Source: Lucinisca nassula (lineage: Eukaryota; Mollusca; Bivalvia; Lucinida; Lucinidae). Taken from it: DNA of 64,000 nt. The notes beneath the pieces were generated by a model that worked only from the letters and a program-made list of their open reading frames with translations, was not told the origin of the DNA and ran no database searches. The stretch is taken from NCBI GenBank assembly GCA_963580285.1, contig CAUZLF010000270.1, positions 87,501 through 151,500 of the forward strand, given 5' to 3'. Of this stretch, positions 1-11,029 are shown piece by piece. Made by a program: the position numbers and the translations under genes. Each line of letters begins with the position of its first letter. Position 1 is the stretch's first letter.

Positions 1-230
1 TTCTCGTGTATGCGTGTAGGCGGACGCACGTAGTAAAAATTGGGTTTTAGAGAGTAAACTTTATCTTCCGTATTCTTGCACAAAAACATTGATAGCGGGT
101 CCTCGTTAGAACCGGTTCAGTGAGGTTTGGGACTGGAAAATACTCAGATCAGACAGCACAGTTACACGCATAATCTTCATGTATTAGGGAAAACTCACCT
201 GGGTGACATAAGGTTTTCTCTCATGGCTCC

Positions 231-390
231 AGAAGCCCCGCGGTGTTGTGGATAAGCTAGTCGCCTCATAAACCAGGGTCGTGGGTTCCATCCCAGGCTA
301 CTGCAGACTTTCGGACGAGTCTTTAAGCCGCGGTCCCGTCCCCGTATGACCTTAGCAGTTGGTGGGACGTAAAACTAAAACAATGTCACA
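231..390 (+). mobile_element. SINE D copy with 13-bp target duplication
   Basis: tRNA-derived SINE with an A-box-like GTGGATAAGC near its start, a degenerate B box (GGTTCCATCCC) and the family tail GGTGGGACGTAAAACT. It is flanked by CTCTCATGGCTCC at 218-230 and 391-403, so both ends are well defined. This is retroposed sequence, not a working tRNA gene. Confidence 0.85.
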
Positions 391-437
391 CTCTCATGGC
401 TCCAAAACCTGTCATTTTCATGACAACCTCATGATTA

Positions 438-717
438 CATTATGAAAACACGCCTATACAAATACATTGTGAATTTAACCGCCTAAAAAACGAAAATTTT
501 AGATGAAAAAGTGTAATATTTTTCTTATTCCTGCTCAAAATATAGATTGCGAGTACACGTTAGAACCGCCTCATCGAGGCGGTTCTAACGAGTACCCACA
601 ATCTATATTTTAGATTAGAAATAAGAAAAATCTGATTTACCCCCGTAAACCCCTGTTTTACCATATGAAAAAGTGGGGTTCAAGGAGTCAGAATTATATA
701 GGCGTGTTTTCGTGGTG
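438..717. mobile_element. MITE M1 with K hairpin
   Basis: Non-autonomous inverted-repeat element. Ends read CATTATGAAAACACGCC and the complement of CACCACGAAAACACGCC. The centre (541-608) is a K hairpin with arms TTAGAACCGCC and GGCGGTTCTAA and apex TCATCGA. Flanking the hairpin are TTTTTCTTATT and AATAAGAAAAA, which continue the symmetry. No open reading frame. Confidence 0.8.
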
Positions 718-779
718 ATATCCAAAAATTGCCATTTTTAAATTGCCATTTTTTATGAAAATCTGTTATCACTGCTGTG

Positions 780-850
780 ATCACAGATTGTAGCTGCTTG
801 TTAGAACCGCGGTTATAACGAGATCCCACAATCTATATTTAGAGCTTTAA
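780..850. repeat. Decayed K hairpin
   Basis: Shortened K cassette: TTGTTAGAACCGC is followed almost at once by GCGGTTATAACGAGATCCCACAATC, so the apex has been lost. Ends of the carrier element are not visible. Confidence 0.6.
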
Positions 851-1044
851 TAAGAAAGCGATAGACAACCTTTGAATCTTATATCCAGCGTGCTCTGTAA
901 CTACAGTAAGTGGTCAAAACTATGCCACAAACATCATTGTTCTATAGACTTCGCTTCAAGAAAATAAAATATGATGTTGAAATAGAGGATCTAACATGAG
1001 TGTTCGTGTACACATGTACATGTAATTGAATTTATTAAACGGGT

Positions 1045-1105
1045 TGTGGAAAAGGGTTAGAATGCGAGGCTTTGTCCAGCATTTTATCCCTTTTCCTCGA
1101 CGAGT
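1045..1105. repeat. Hairpin of the AAAAGGG...CCCTTTT type
   Basis: Arms GGAAAAGGG and CCCTTTTCC around GCGAGGCTTTGTCCAGC. The downstream flank (AATAATACATGAGCACG) recurs beside the better preserved copy at 61,272-61,330. Confidence 0.55.
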
Positions 1106-1477
1106 TTAATACATTCAATAATACATGAGCACGAATGCAAGATTCTGTTTAAACGAATTTTATTCACGATTGTTTCACAAAAACGTCACTATTCCGCCAT
1201 TAGTAAACGCGACGTCGTTAAGGACGTCGTACGTGCAACGTTACGGGACGTATCAAACTTATTAGCATATTTAATCCACTAATGGGATTACGGATTATTT
1301 TACATGACGTAATTACATTCTCAGACACGACGTCATATGATAAATTTGAATCTTATATCCAGCGTATTCTGTAACTACAGAGTATGCCGTAGTTTCCAGC
1401 TTTGCAAGAAAATAAAATAACTAGTTTAATCCGTATCCCGCTGAATACGGCGATTTCTACTTTTGCAAACAGTGTAG

Positions 1478-1568
1478 ATACAGATCAGATGGTTCAAAAA
1501 GCCACCTGATCCTCAAACATTGTAGGTCTAGATCAGATGGCCATCTGGTCAGGATCTACACTGTTCGT
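1478..1568. repeat. H1 hairpin
   Basis: Begins GCAAACAGTGTAGATAC and ends GGATCTACACTGTTC with CAGATCAGATGG repeats between. The core has an extra internal duplication compared with the other H1 copies. Confidence 0.6.
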
Positions 1569-1854
1569 CTCGCAGTGGCTTGGTGACGGAAAAGCTGTTT
1601 CAAGTAATTTTATTGGTGGAAAGTCAGAAATGGGTGTGGCTAATTCATTTATTTAGCAGGATAAAGGTTAATACCTTTATGTCAGATTATTGGCGACGTC
1701 ACCCTTGACGCCAATGGAAAAAAATGTATTTTAATGAATAAGTTTTCAGTAAGTATAGCAATCTGGCACAACAACGAAAGAAAGGCTTTGTCTAGCTTTC
1801 TATTCATACTGTAAAATTTATCCAGATACAAGCAGCATAACTCGTGTTTACTTG

Positions 1855-1994
1855 TTTGCTTGTTTGTTTGATTTTACGTCCCAGCAGTAACTAAGGCTAT
1901 TTTGGGGCGAGACCTCGGTCCGAATGTCTTGAGAAGCCTACGACCCCTGGTTTATATTATAAAGTCGAGTGAATAGCTTAACCACGGGGGCTTC
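1855..1994 (-). mobile_element. SINE D copy (diverged)
   Basis: On the minus strand it runs from the tRNA-like head (complement of CTTAACCACGGGGGCTTCC) to the tail (complement of TTTTACGTCCCAGCAG). Several substitutions against other D copies; target duplication not clear. Confidence 0.65.
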
Positions 1995-2139
1995 CAGCAA
2001 AGCTCTTAAAAAAAACTTTGTATAAGTTTCGAAATTGTTAAATCCTACGGACAGCTTTTTGGGGGAAAATGCAATGTTATTTTGACCCTTACTGTATTTT
2101 GGTTATGAAAGATTCCCTCGAATAGCAACATTACGACGC

Positions 2140-2402
2140 GTGCGACAAAGTGCATTTTTTCACATCTCCAAAATGGCTTCATTTTTGATGAAAATCCGAG
2201 ATTTTATTTTCTTATTTCTACTGCAAACATACATAGGTTGTGAGTGCTCGTTAGAACCGCCTCATTAAGGCGGTTCTAACGAGCACCCACGACCTATGTC
2301 TTGGGACAGAAATAAGAAAAATAATGTACACCCCCGTAAAACCCAGTTTTTTCTCTATATAAAGTTGGGTTTACGGGGTGTTAATTTCAAGTGACTTGTT
2401 GA
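2140..2402. mobile_element. MITE M2 with K hairpin
   Basis: K cassette at 2,229-2,303 (apex TCATTAA, with matching arms) followed by the M2 right arm: AATAAGAAAAATAATGTACACC, a CCCAGTTTT...AAAGTTGGGTTT stem and a worn end at AAGTGACTTGTT. The left end is poorly defined. Confidence 0.65.
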
Positions 2403-2755
2403 CGTGATAATATTTCATGTCGTTTTGGGAGTTTTTCCAAGAACTGGCTCATGAAATATATGACAATCGGTGTCATTATCTGATTTTATTTAAACGATTT
2501 GAAATTCACACAATTCAAATTATATTTAATTGGTTCCTTTGTGGGTGTTTCTGATCAGTAGTTATATATTTTGTACAAGTATCAAATATCATCTTCCAAT
2601 GTCAGTTGAAGAAGTGTCTCTTTGCGTGAATACCGATTTATCCTTTTTGTACCAAACGGAATCTTCCACCTTATATATAGCAGAAGTCCATTTCAAAATT
2701 TAGGGGTTTCATGTTGTGTTTTCTTCAAAATTGATTTGGAAAATGTCTGAAAGTT

Positions 2756-2825
2756 TTTCAAACAGTGTAGGCCCTGATCAGACGCCGCCTTCAGCGGCGT
2801 CTGATCTGGGCCGGCACTGTTTGCC
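2756..2825. repeat. H1 hairpin
   Basis: AAACAGTGTAGGCCCTGATC and its near complement GATCTGGGCCGGCACTGTTT enclose GACGCCGC/GCGGCGTC with a short TTCA apex. Confidence 0.75.
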
Positions 2826-2959
2826 AAGGTACCCCTTTAGGGGTTTCTGGTACTGAATGGGTTAATCGAATTGGCCATATTTAGTCTGTCTGAGCCGTGT
2901 CACTCGAGACCAGTGTGCACAGCGCCAGTGTGAACCAACCAACTCAGAACACAGACTTC

Positions 2960-3170
2960 CATGACTATTGGTTTTTCAGATTGTTTGGAGTTTTACGGCC
3001 CGGCAAACACTCTTTAAGTTATATCGATCTTGTCACTTATACCTAACAAACCATCACACTCACTGCACATACTTTCACAAGAAACTAACGACTTGCCTTC
3101 TTGAATCAGCGGAAGGGACAGTATGACCGTCGAAAAGATTTCATGATGCGACCCGACAGGTAAAGGCAAT
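2960..3170 (-). mobile_element. SINE B fragment without tRNA head
   Basis: Contains family B blocks (AACTAACGACTTGCCTTCTTGAATCAGCGGAAGG and AAAAGATTTCATGAT, read on the plus strand with mismatches) but stops before the tRNA-like head. Confidence 0.55.
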
Positions 3171-3244
3171 GGGATATCAGCCTTCGCAGCTTTACGCCTT
3201 TGCTATGCGTGGATGGCCGAAGATCTTTTTTCTCTTGTCGCGTC

Positions 3245-3412
3245 ATTGAAGCCTCCGTGTCGTAGTGGTTATGCTACTCGTCGTGTAAACCAGGGACCGC
3301 AGGACCGATCCCGGGCTTCTCCAGACTTTCGGATGAGCCTTTAAACCGAGGTTCCGTCTCCGTATGACATTAGCTGTTGGTGAGACGTGAAACTCAAACG
3401 CTCACTCACTCA
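3245..3412 (+). mobile_element. SINE D, full length, 13-bp target duplication
   Basis: Starts TGAAGCCTCCGTGTCGTAG, with A box TAGTGGTTATGC and B box GGACCGATCCC, then the D body and tail CTCACTCACT. Flanked by CTCTTGTCGCGTC at 3,232-3,244 and 3,413-3,425. One of the best preserved D copies. Confidence 0.9.
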
Positions 3413-3471
3413 CTCTTGTCGCGTCTGATGCTGGGGTGTGTTTGTCCGTGTTCGTGTAAGTGTGTTTGAGG

Positions 3472-3742
3472 AGAAGCCTTTGTGACGTAATGATTAAGCT
3501 ACTCGCTTTATAAACCGGTGGTCGTAGATTCGGACCCGGCCTTCTATAGACGTTCGGATGAGTCTTTCAACACATGTTTTGACTCCATATAACCTTAGCC
3601 ATTGGGTTAAGCTACTCGCCATATAAACCAGTCGCCGGAAGTAGATCCCGGGCTTCTACACATTTTCGGATGCGTCTTTTAAAGGAGATCCCGTCTTCAT
3701 CTGACCTAAGTTGTCGGTAGGGCGTAAAACTCAAACAAACAA
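3472..3742 (+). mobile_element. Two SINE D units head to tail
   Basis: One unit runs about 3,472-3,605; a second (GGTTAAGCTACTCGCCATAT onward) follows without spacer to a CAAACAAACAA tail. Either an unequal-crossover dimer or insertion of one D copy into the end of another. Confidence 0.65.
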
Positions 3743-3847
3743 TGCAGTAGCCAAACACTTAAATTCAATTTTACCTCAATTATATGATGCATAGAATCTC
3801 CCACGTAATACATAGTAGCCTGGAGCGGACCCATTATAAGACCGAAC

Positions 3848-4147
3848 ATGTAGTGGAGTTTATCGGTCCAGTCAACACTATTTAGATCATTTTTGAGCCG
3901 GTCAGTATACCTATCCACACTTTCCCTGGGCAGGCTTATACGTAAGCGATTAACCAGTACAGTGAACATTTTTTTACCAGAAACTGACAACTGCCCTTCT
4001 TGAATCAGCAGAAGGGAGAGAATGACGGTAGAAAATATTTCATGATCCATCTCCGCGGAAGAATGTTGCCGGCCCCGATAGGTATCGAACCCGCGTCCTC
4101 CTGATCACTAGTAAGACACGCATCCGACTGAGCTACTGAGGCCGACC
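3848..4147 (-). mobile_element. SINE B copy
   Basis: tRNA-like head on the minus strand at about 4,147-4,072 (GCCTCAGTAGCTCAGTCGG; B box GGTTCGATACC), then the B-specific middle (complement of CTTCTTGAATCAGCAGAAGG), the centre shared with SINE A, and the tail. The tRNA-like head is intact enough to show polymerase III ancestry. Confidence 0.8.
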
Positions 4148-4712
4148 CGAGCAGTCTCTATACCTACCGAATCTGACCAGGTTCTTTGCCCATCTCCCTC
4201 TTCATAGCCTGTCGACTGTAAGAGACAAATGCACAGACTGATCTGAGTGTTCGCGGGTGCACAGGCCTTGTTGGTTTAGCAATGCTCTGCATGCGTAATA
4301 TGAGTAATGCGCACTGCGCAATTGTCTTTGATATATAAGACAAAACACTCGTGCTAACGCACTTCGCCACCGAATAGTCGTACACACAATACATGGCATT
4401 TTATGACACACTCTCAAAGACACTTTAAGGTCTGTTATTTTCCAAACTACAAAGAAAGGAGGACAAAGTCTCACCGGGGATAATAACTGCATTGTGCATT
4501 GTGCCACATTAAAATCAATTTATGATTTATAATTTCACAATAATAATGTTTTCACACTTATAGATCATTACAAAAGAGACCTCTTTATTATAGTTAGAAT
4601 CTTGACACTTGCAACGCTAACAACAGAGACGGGAAACAGAATACGACAGTGTTGTTAAACAGACTCTTTAAATGTTCAAAGGGATTCCTTATTCGGGTAG
4701 TCATTAGCAACA
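4148..4712. other. No gene recognised
   Basis: Ordinary AT-leaning sequence. The only recognisable item is an H2-type remnant near 4,230-4,265 (CACAGACTGATCTGAG). Short open frames lack recognisable protein features. Confidence 0.5.
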
Positions 4713-4895
4713 GATAAGGTTGGTATTTTGTGATAATTGAAGGATAGTTTTCGTCAATTCTCAATAAAAACCTATGTTGTGGGTATTCATTAGAACCGCC
4801 TCACTGAGGCGGTTCTAATGAGTACCCACAACATAGGTTTATATGTAGAAATAAGGAAAACTATCCTTCAATTATCACAAAATACTTACCTTATC
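4713..4895. mobile_element. MITE M3: almost wholly palindromic, with K hairpin
   Basis: Outer arms GATAAGGTTGGTATTTTGTG and its near complement ending CTTACCTTATC extend inward through TAATTGAAGGATAGTTTT, then a K hairpin whose arms read TATTCATTAG and CTAATGAGTA. Only one M3 copy is seen here, and SINE A abuts it directly at 4,896. Confidence 0.8.
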
Positions 4896-5185
4896 AGGGC
4901 TTGAAGAAATAGATGGGCTGCATGATGTTTCCACGCAGAGCTGAAACCGACCCGCACACGAGTACTGGTAAACTGCTTAGAGGATCTAAGCCTGCCCAGG
5001 TAAAGCAGTTCCAGTCGGCCCGTCCATGCTTATAAACCCTATTGGTTTCATTAGGCGGCATGGCATGAGATGTCATTTCATCTCAATGTAGGGTAAAAGT
5101 CCCACAAAATTGGAAGCAACGTCTCCAAAATGACCTATACAGTGTTGACTGGGACGTTAAACTTCAAATCAAACAAACAAAATCT
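4896..5185 (+). mobile_element. SINE A copy
   Basis: Begins AGGGCTTGAAG immediately after M3, then the full A body, ending CAAATCAAACAAACAAAA. The first few bases of the A consensus (GGCCCCCGCCCAT) are missing. Confidence 0.8.
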
Positions 5186-5550
5186 GTTGCTATGATTTCA
5201 TATGAAATGACCACGAATGTAAGATTCTGTTAATCTTATAACGATTTTTAAATGAGATCATGACGCCACGCACCAGCAACTACATGTATGTTAAACTGAT
5301 CAACCGCCTTATGTGATAGAATCTACGAATGTCGTCTTAAAATGGTGTCTTTTCGCGTCACGCTCGTCCGCCCAGTGATTTGTTGCAGGATAAATCACTG
5401 TCTATTCTATTGCCTTTCTAGGCGTGCAGTGTTAGAAGATCTACAGACATATTTAAAATAAACAATTTTTGCTTGTGACCCCTTTCATTTAGGGATTCAC
5501 TGAAACTTTGTCGTGACCTGATGTTGTTCATATTTCAATACGTCACGATA

Positions 5551-5806
5551 GCAAGTCCGTGAAACGAAGGCCCCTCTAAGCCCGAATTTATATAGAAAAA
5601 GGGGTTAACGGGGGTATACATTATCTGCCTTATTTTTGTTGAAAACATATACTGTGGGTACTCGTAATAACCGCCTCAATGAGGCGGTTCTAACGAGCAC
5701 CCACAATCTATGTTGAAAGCAGAAATAAGAAAGGTGTTATCATTTTTACCTAAAGTTTGTCATTTCTGACACCATGTTGGACGCCATTATTTCACACGGA
5801 CATGTT
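5551..5806. mobile_element. MITE M2 with K hairpin
   Basis: Ends GCAAGTCCGTGAAA and TTTCACACGGACATG are inverted repeats. Centre 5,655-5,715 is a K hairpin with one damaged left arm (CGTAATAACCGCC against GGCGGTTCTAACG). Confidence 0.75.
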
Positions 5807-5846
5807 TTCCTAATGATTTACATTCTCAGAGCACGCCTCCGCCCAC

Positions 5847-6140
5847 TGGGGCTTGAAGAAATAGATAGGTTGCATGATGTTTCCACGCAGAGCTGAAACC
5901 GACCCGCACACGAGTACTGGTTAACCGCTGAGAGGATCTATGCCTGCCCAGGCAAAGCGGTGCGAGTTGGACCGTCCGTGCATAAAAGCCCTATTGGTTT
6001 CATTGGGAGCAGGGCTTGAGATGTCATTTTATCTCAGTGTCGGGTAAAAGTCCCACAAAATTGGAAGCAAAGTCACCAAAATTTCCTTTACAATGTTGAC
6101 GGGGACGTTAAACCTCAAATAAAAAAAAAAACAAAAAAAA
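5847..6140 (+). mobile_element. SINE A copy
   Basis: From CCCACTGGGGCTTGAAG to an A-rich tail (about 6,119-6,140), with all A blocks present: TTGCATGATG, GAGTACTGGTTAACCGC, CCTGCCCAGGC, GACGGGGACGTTAAACC. Confidence 0.8.
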
Positions 6141-6333
6141 ACGCGACGTCAGATGATCACTAAGTGACGTCAAAATACACTAGTATATCAAATATGATTG
6201 GACGATGACAACGTTATGACGTCAACGGCGCTCTTTCGCTGTTACCAGGAAAACTGCGTGCAATTGCTTTCTTGCTTCAATTTTAGCCCCCAAACCAGAT
6301 TTGTATCGTCAAATAATGGATGGTAAATACAGT

Positions 6334-6434
6334 GAGTGAGTGAGTGTGTGAGTTTTACGTCCCACCAACAGCTAAGGTCATACGGAGACGGGACCTCGGT
6401 TTAAAGACTCAATCGAAAGTCTGGAGAAGCCCGG
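6334..6434 (-). mobile_element. 5'-truncated SINE D with 13-bp target duplication
   Basis: Only the D body and CACTCACT tail remain. Flanked by TGGTAAATACAGT at 6,321-6,333 and 6,435-6,447. Truncation of the head with a clean duplication is what target-primed reverse transcription leaves. The right duplication overlaps the end of the F element at 6,443. Confidence 0.85.
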
Positions 6435-6442
6435 TGGTAAAT

Positions 6443-6634
6443 ACAGTAAAACTCCGCTAAACTCGTGACAAAATCTGCTTTTGAAAGCTTATTGAGAAAA
6501 TAAGAGTTGTTCTTCCTTTGTGTTTTCTAAACCTTTTGTCTCCTAATAAGAGACCACCTTTGAGACTGTTCAAAGGTGGTCTTAAAGACCACTTTGGAAC
6601 AGTCCCAAAGGTGGCGTTAATATAGGAATTTTAC
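6443..6634. mobile_element. MITE F, hairpin-bearing form
   Basis: Ends CAGTAAAACTCCGC and GGAATTTTAC. Near the right end is a 60-bp hairpin (about 6,550-6,616: GACCACCTTTGAGACTG ... CAGTCCCAAAGGTGG). Same structure as 37,255-37,476; the copy at 26,289 lacks the hairpin. Confidence 0.75.
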
Positions 6635-7092
6635 GATATAAGCAATAAAAGTAATTTATATGACCTTCATTGAAGTATGAGCATGGAGTCACGAGCAGGG
6701 ACCTCAAAGCAAACAAACAAATAAGTAGGGCTGCTATAAACCAATAATTATTATTTGCCTGAGGTTTCCACCGACTTATCTCCCTTATCCATATCTAGTG
6801 ACCATATAAATACGCCCAAATTTCTCTCACGCTCCTTTGCCCATTACTTAAAACTGTACATGGCATGCATAACTGTCACATATAACTGTAACTTCTATAA
6901 CTTACCGATATTTTAAGAAGATAACTGTTTTTCTTCTTGAAATGTTGTTGTTGAAATGTGACAAGTATTCGCCGGCATGAAGTTCGTGACTACTTTTGTC
7001 TGCCAAAAAGGACGTAGCGAACCTACTTTCGCGGAAGGTTTCAATAAGTCATTTCAGGTCTAATAAATTTGTAGCATTCGATATTACTTACA

Positions 7093-7125
<33 letters not shown>

Positions 7126-7221
7126 AAACCTTTTATCAAACAATATCTGCTAGGGTAGTCCTACGCCTAAACTTCCAAGGTGTTCCAGCAGTTTTAATTC
7201 TGACCTAGTGCATGTGCCCCG

Positions 7222-7223
<2 letters not shown>
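6635..7223. other. No gene recognised; AAAT repeat
   Basis: Contains an (AAAT)n run at about 7,093-7,127. No protein-coding stretch or known repeat otherwise recognised. Confidence 0.5.

Positions 7224-7309
<86 letters not shown>
7224..7309. repeat. (CT)n microsatellite
   Basis: An uninterrupted CT run of about 86 bp. Confidence 0.98.
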
Positions 7310-7312
<3 letters not shown>

Positions 7313-7577
7313 CTGTAATTGTCTGCTCATAAAAGTGTGATCATGTTTAGTCATGACAACGTACGTGTAAAATGACATTCATATTTGTCTCAACAGCTTC
7401 AAAGCTGTTCTGATATTTATATATCTAAGTAATGTTTTTGATTATGAATGTATATCATATATGTACCGGTCATCAAGGAGAGGATACGTATAGGCTGAGC
7501 CTACATCCAATCCTTTGGTGCATATGTATGTACTTTGTATGTATATATGTTGTCAAGAAATTGATAATAAACTAAAC

Positions 7578-7846
7578 GAGCAGGGTTCACTTAAACTTTG
7601 CTCGTGACCCGATGTCCGGGTTTCATTTAAGCTTTGCTCGTAACCCCATGTCTGTGATTCACGTAAACTTTGCTCGAAACCCGATGCCCAGGGTTCACGT
7701 AAACTTTGCTCGTGACCCGATGTCCGGGGTTCACTTAAACTTTGCTCGTGACCCGATGTTCATACTTCAATGGCTGGTATTCACCTGAAGTTGCTCGTGA
7801 CACAATGTCCGGGGTTCACATAACTATGCTCGTGACTCAATGTTGT
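7578..7846. repeat. Minisatellite, about 39-bp unit
   Basis: Six to seven degenerate units built on GGGTTCACTTAAACTTTGC and TCGTGACCCGATGTCC. Open frames across the array are a by-product of the repeat. A SINE A copy begins at its right end. Confidence 0.9.
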
Positions 7847-7848
7847 TC

Positions 7849-8095
7849 GGCCCCCGCCCATAGGGGCTTGAAGAAATATATGGGCTGCATGATGCTTCCA
7901 CGCAGAGCTGAATCCGGCCCGCACACTAGTACTGGTAAACCGCTTGGAGGATCTAAGCCTGTCCAGTAACCGCGGTGCGAGGCGGACCGTCAAAGCTAAT
8001 AAACCCTATTGGTTTCATTGGGCGACAGGGCTTGAGATGTCATTTCATCTCAATGTCGAGTAAAAGTCCCACAAAATTGGAAGCAACGTCTCCAA
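7849..8095 (+). mobile_element. SINE A copy, cut by assembly gap
   Basis: Begins GGCCCCCGCCCATAGGGGC and continues to AACGTCTCCAA, where the N run starts. The missing 3' tail would fall in the gap. Confidence 0.85.
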
Positions 8096-8295
8096 NNNNN
8101 NNNNNNNNNNNNNNNNNNNNNNNNNNNNNNNNNNNNNNNNNNNNNNNNNNNNNNNNNNNNNNNNNNNNNNNNNNNNNNNNNNNNNNNNNNNNNNNNNNNN
8201 NNNNNNNNNNNNNNNNNNNNNNNNNNNNNNNNNNNNNNNNNNNNNNNNNNNNNNNNNNNNNNNNNNNNNNNNNNNNNNNNNNNNNNNNNNNNNNN
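8096..8295. other. Assembly gap (200 N)
   Basis: Exactly 200 N, a placeholder length. Sequence on the two sides need not be 200 bp apart. Confidence 0.99.
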
Positions 8296-8514
8296 GGACT
8301 GCCTATTGTTAGCTTCACTCCGGGACGAGTAGTGAGACAAAGTGCACCCTGTCTGTCTGTCTAGACAATCAAGGACTCATAAATTTATGCGCCCTAGTAG
8401 GACAAAATTCGGGTTCAGATGATTTGAGCGTGAAAAAGCATAAAAAACTCGAGCTTTATTTCTATGATTGAGCTGCTACGGGGCTGGGACGGCAACACTT
8501 ACTTTATCTTGGCT

Positions 8515-8556
8515 TAACTTTTGGGTCAATTGTTTGTCAATCGACCCAAAATTACA
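8515..8556. repeat. Short inverted repeat TTTTGGGTC
   Basis: TTTTGGGTCAATTG and CAATCGACCCAAAA around TTTGT. Related pieces occur at 15,524-15,547 and 36,532-36,553, so it is a dispersed element. Confidence 0.6.
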
Positions 8557-8699
8557 AAGCACTGAAACTCTTCAGTAATATCATCACCGTTGATATGTAG
8601 GAAATCAAGGTAGCGGTTATTTATAGAAAAAAGACGCGCTACAATTCTCAATGTTGCGTAAGAGGGTTTGTTACTATAGAATCTAGACTGGAATCATGG

Positions 8700-8848
8700 G
8701 TTGCGCTTGGCAAACAGTGAAGACCCAGATCAGACGCCGCAGAATGCGGCGTCAGATCGGGGTCTATACTGTCTGCTTTTAGTGCAGGAATTTAAGGTTA
8801 AGACGACGCAGAACGCGGCGTCTGATCAGGGTCTACATTGTTTGCTTA
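8700..8848. repeat. Two H1 hairpin copies in tandem
   Basis: First copy complete (GGCAAACAGTGAAGACCC ... GGGGTCTATACTGTCTGC); second lacks its left arm (GACGACGCAGAACGCGGCG then TCTACATTGTTTGC). Confidence 0.75.
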
Positions 8849-8849
8849 C

Positions 8850-9730
8850 AATACAGGAAAGTGAGTGCTAAAGGAAATGTTAACATTCCGAATCACCGTT
8901 CAAGATCATTTTTTCAACCTACACTCAGAGACAATCGACCCACCGGTGCTGTCAGTGCTTTGATTAAAGGCTTTCTCACTAAGGACACAAGTTGGCTGTT
9001 TGGTCGATATGCATGTTCATTTGTACTTTACGCCGTTATTTTCTGCTCAGACATTTGTGCACGATTCAGTATGATTCAGTATTATCTACATATACAAAGC
9101 ATATGGTTGTCGTGCTTTCAATTTTGCGTATGTTGGTGTAAGCAGATATTATATAAAGCTCCCATTTTGACTTGTTGTTTTGTTTAATCACTAAGAAAAA
9201 ATCCATTCTGATACCAAAGCTCCATTCTATTATTACTCTATTATTTGAATTTTTACGGCCCTTTCAACATTATTTCACTAATATCGGGGCGTTCAGAAGT
9301 GGGCTAATGCAGGAGTACCCTGAGATAATTATCTGACTTTCCATTGCAGAACATGGCGTCGCACATGTGACCAGAGCTACATGTAGGATCGAACCCAACA
9401 GATACCTAATGGTTGAAAGATTAAAAGACAGCGCTTTTACCCGTCAGGAAACAGAGGTCCGTAACTCAGTTTCAGAGAATTAATAGAATATGCCATGGTT
9501 CCAATCGATGGATATCAGCCCACACAATGCGAACCCTAGCCTGGCAATCAGGCCCCTGTATTTAAGTCATTCTTATTAACAAGGTACACAACTACAGCAA
9601 ACCTGTAGAAATATGTATTATTATTTGCCCCTTATCTAAAATAAGACATTACTTAGTGTATGTTTTGCAATGTTTTATGAAACTGCTCTATTTAACAGAT
9701 TGATACCAGTCTATGCGGACCCCGGATAAA

Positions 9731-9732
<2 letters not shown>
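8850..9732. other. No gene recognised
   Basis: An open frame of about 108 codons exists but has no recognisable domain. The piece CGGTGCTGTCAGTGCTTTGAT has a near relative at about 58,875, which marks it as a dispersed repeat. Confidence 0.5.
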
Positions 9733-9784
<52 letters not shown>

Positions 9785-9786
9785 GG
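9733..9786. repeat. Poly-T followed by poly-G
   Basis: About 31 T then about 23 G. Tract lengths in an assembly are unreliable here. The G run could form a quadruplex. Confidence 0.95.
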
Positions 9787-9947
9787 AGAGAGTATAAGAG
9801 TTTAAGCCAGCTGATCAGGATCTGTTTTTTTTTTATTATTAATTGAATATCTTGTATTATCCCAGGTCAGCTAATACTGACCGGAGATAAAAAAAATCAT
9901 AAATCATGTTTTTTTTGTTTTTTTTTAATTGCGCAAATTAATAAAAT

Positions 9948-10068
9948 TGTCATTAATCAAGTAATTTCGTATCGGCCAAGTCACAGGTACTCGGTTAGCT
10001 GTATTGGCCAGGCCAATACAGCAGACCTCGGACCTGTAACTGGGTCAATACGAAATTACTTGATTAAT
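9948..10068. repeat. 121-bp palindrome
   Basis: ATTAATCAAGTAATTTCGTA is mirrored by TACGAAATTACTTGATTAAT. The symmetry continues inward through CTGTATTGGCC/GGCCAATACAG. Its sequence is unrelated to the K, H1 and H2 hairpins. Confidence 0.85.
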
Positions 10069-10540
10069 AACATTATATTAGTTTGCTTCTGAATCTATCG
10101 TAAAAACATTGAAGCAATGCAATAAACATTTCTGAAAAGTGGGGAGGAGTGTACATTATTGAACTATTCAGCAGGTTAACGATAAGAAAGCAGTGTAAAA
10201 TGTAGATGTAGGCAGCACGTGTATTTCAAATGAAGATACATAGCCCTCAGGTGCCAAAATTGAATATATTTCCTTAGAATCATATTTTTATGCAAAATGA
10301 ATACACCATCTTGTGAAAGTTATTAAACAAATTGTGCAACGCATTTTACAGCAAAATTAGAAAAATACATAAAACATATTATAACAGGCAAAAATAATTT
10401 AAAGAAATTATTCTTTATTGGCAGCAAGAACCAAAAACGCTAAGAATATTGAAGCAGTGAAAAATGTATTTCAACAATTTTATGGGTCGCGTCAAGCAAA
10501 AATGTGCAAGCTTTCGAGTACATGGCTACCTGCATGCACC
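10069..10540. other. No feature recognised
   Basis: AT-rich sequence without repeat or coding signal that I can identify. Confidence 0.5.
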
Positions 10541-10614
10541 CAACGGAGACTCAGATCAGCCTGAAGAGGCTGGTCAGATGTTTCGCTGTGCGCTGTATCT
10601 CTGGCCATTGGCAC
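10541..10614. repeat. H2 remnant
   Basis: CGGAGACTCAGATCAGCCTG and CAGATGTTTCGCTGTGCGC retain the H2 arms, but the core is damaged. Confidence 0.5.
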
Positions 10615-10622
10615 AAAGTCCT

Positions 10623-10884
10623 CATTACGAAAACACGCCTATACAAATACAGTGTTACCTTAATCGCCGAAAAAATGAAAATTTTTAGATAAAAATTGTG
10701 ATATTTTTTCTTATTTCTGCTCGAAATATAGATTGTGGGTACTCGTTAGAACCGCCTTATCAAGGCGGTTCTAACGAGTACCCACAATCTATATTTTAGA
10801 GCAGAAATAAGAAAAATAAGGTTTACCCCTGTTAACCCCAGTTTTTCTATATAAAAGTGGGGTTGCAGGGGTGTTTTCGTGATG
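10623..10884. mobile_element. MITE M1 with K hairpin
   Basis: Ends CATTACGAAAACAC and GTGTTTTCGTGATG. K hairpin at 10,729-10,795 with perfect arms and apex TTATCAA, a paired change from the usual TCAATGA. The right subterminal part (TATAGGC) is missing. Confidence 0.85.
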
Positions 10885-11029
10885 TTCAGACAGACAGCAA
10901 AATATGTGTTATAACAATAATAATACAAACAATAATAATAATAATTATAATAATAATTGGCCTTATTTAAAGAGTGTAACACATTTAGTAAACAAGTACT
11001 AATCTTCTATGTGACCATGTTTCCTTCTG

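Noticed and set aside
541..608. K hairpins as intrinsic transcription terminators or microRNA genes
   Set aside because: They sit inside MITEs, occur in many copies, and have near-perfect palindromic stems unlike microRNA precursors; bacterial-type terminators do not apply. Small-RNA data could reopen this.
3706..4050. Minus-strand open frame of 114 codons
   Set aside because: Lies within a SINE B copy; the same peptide blocks appear from every B copy.
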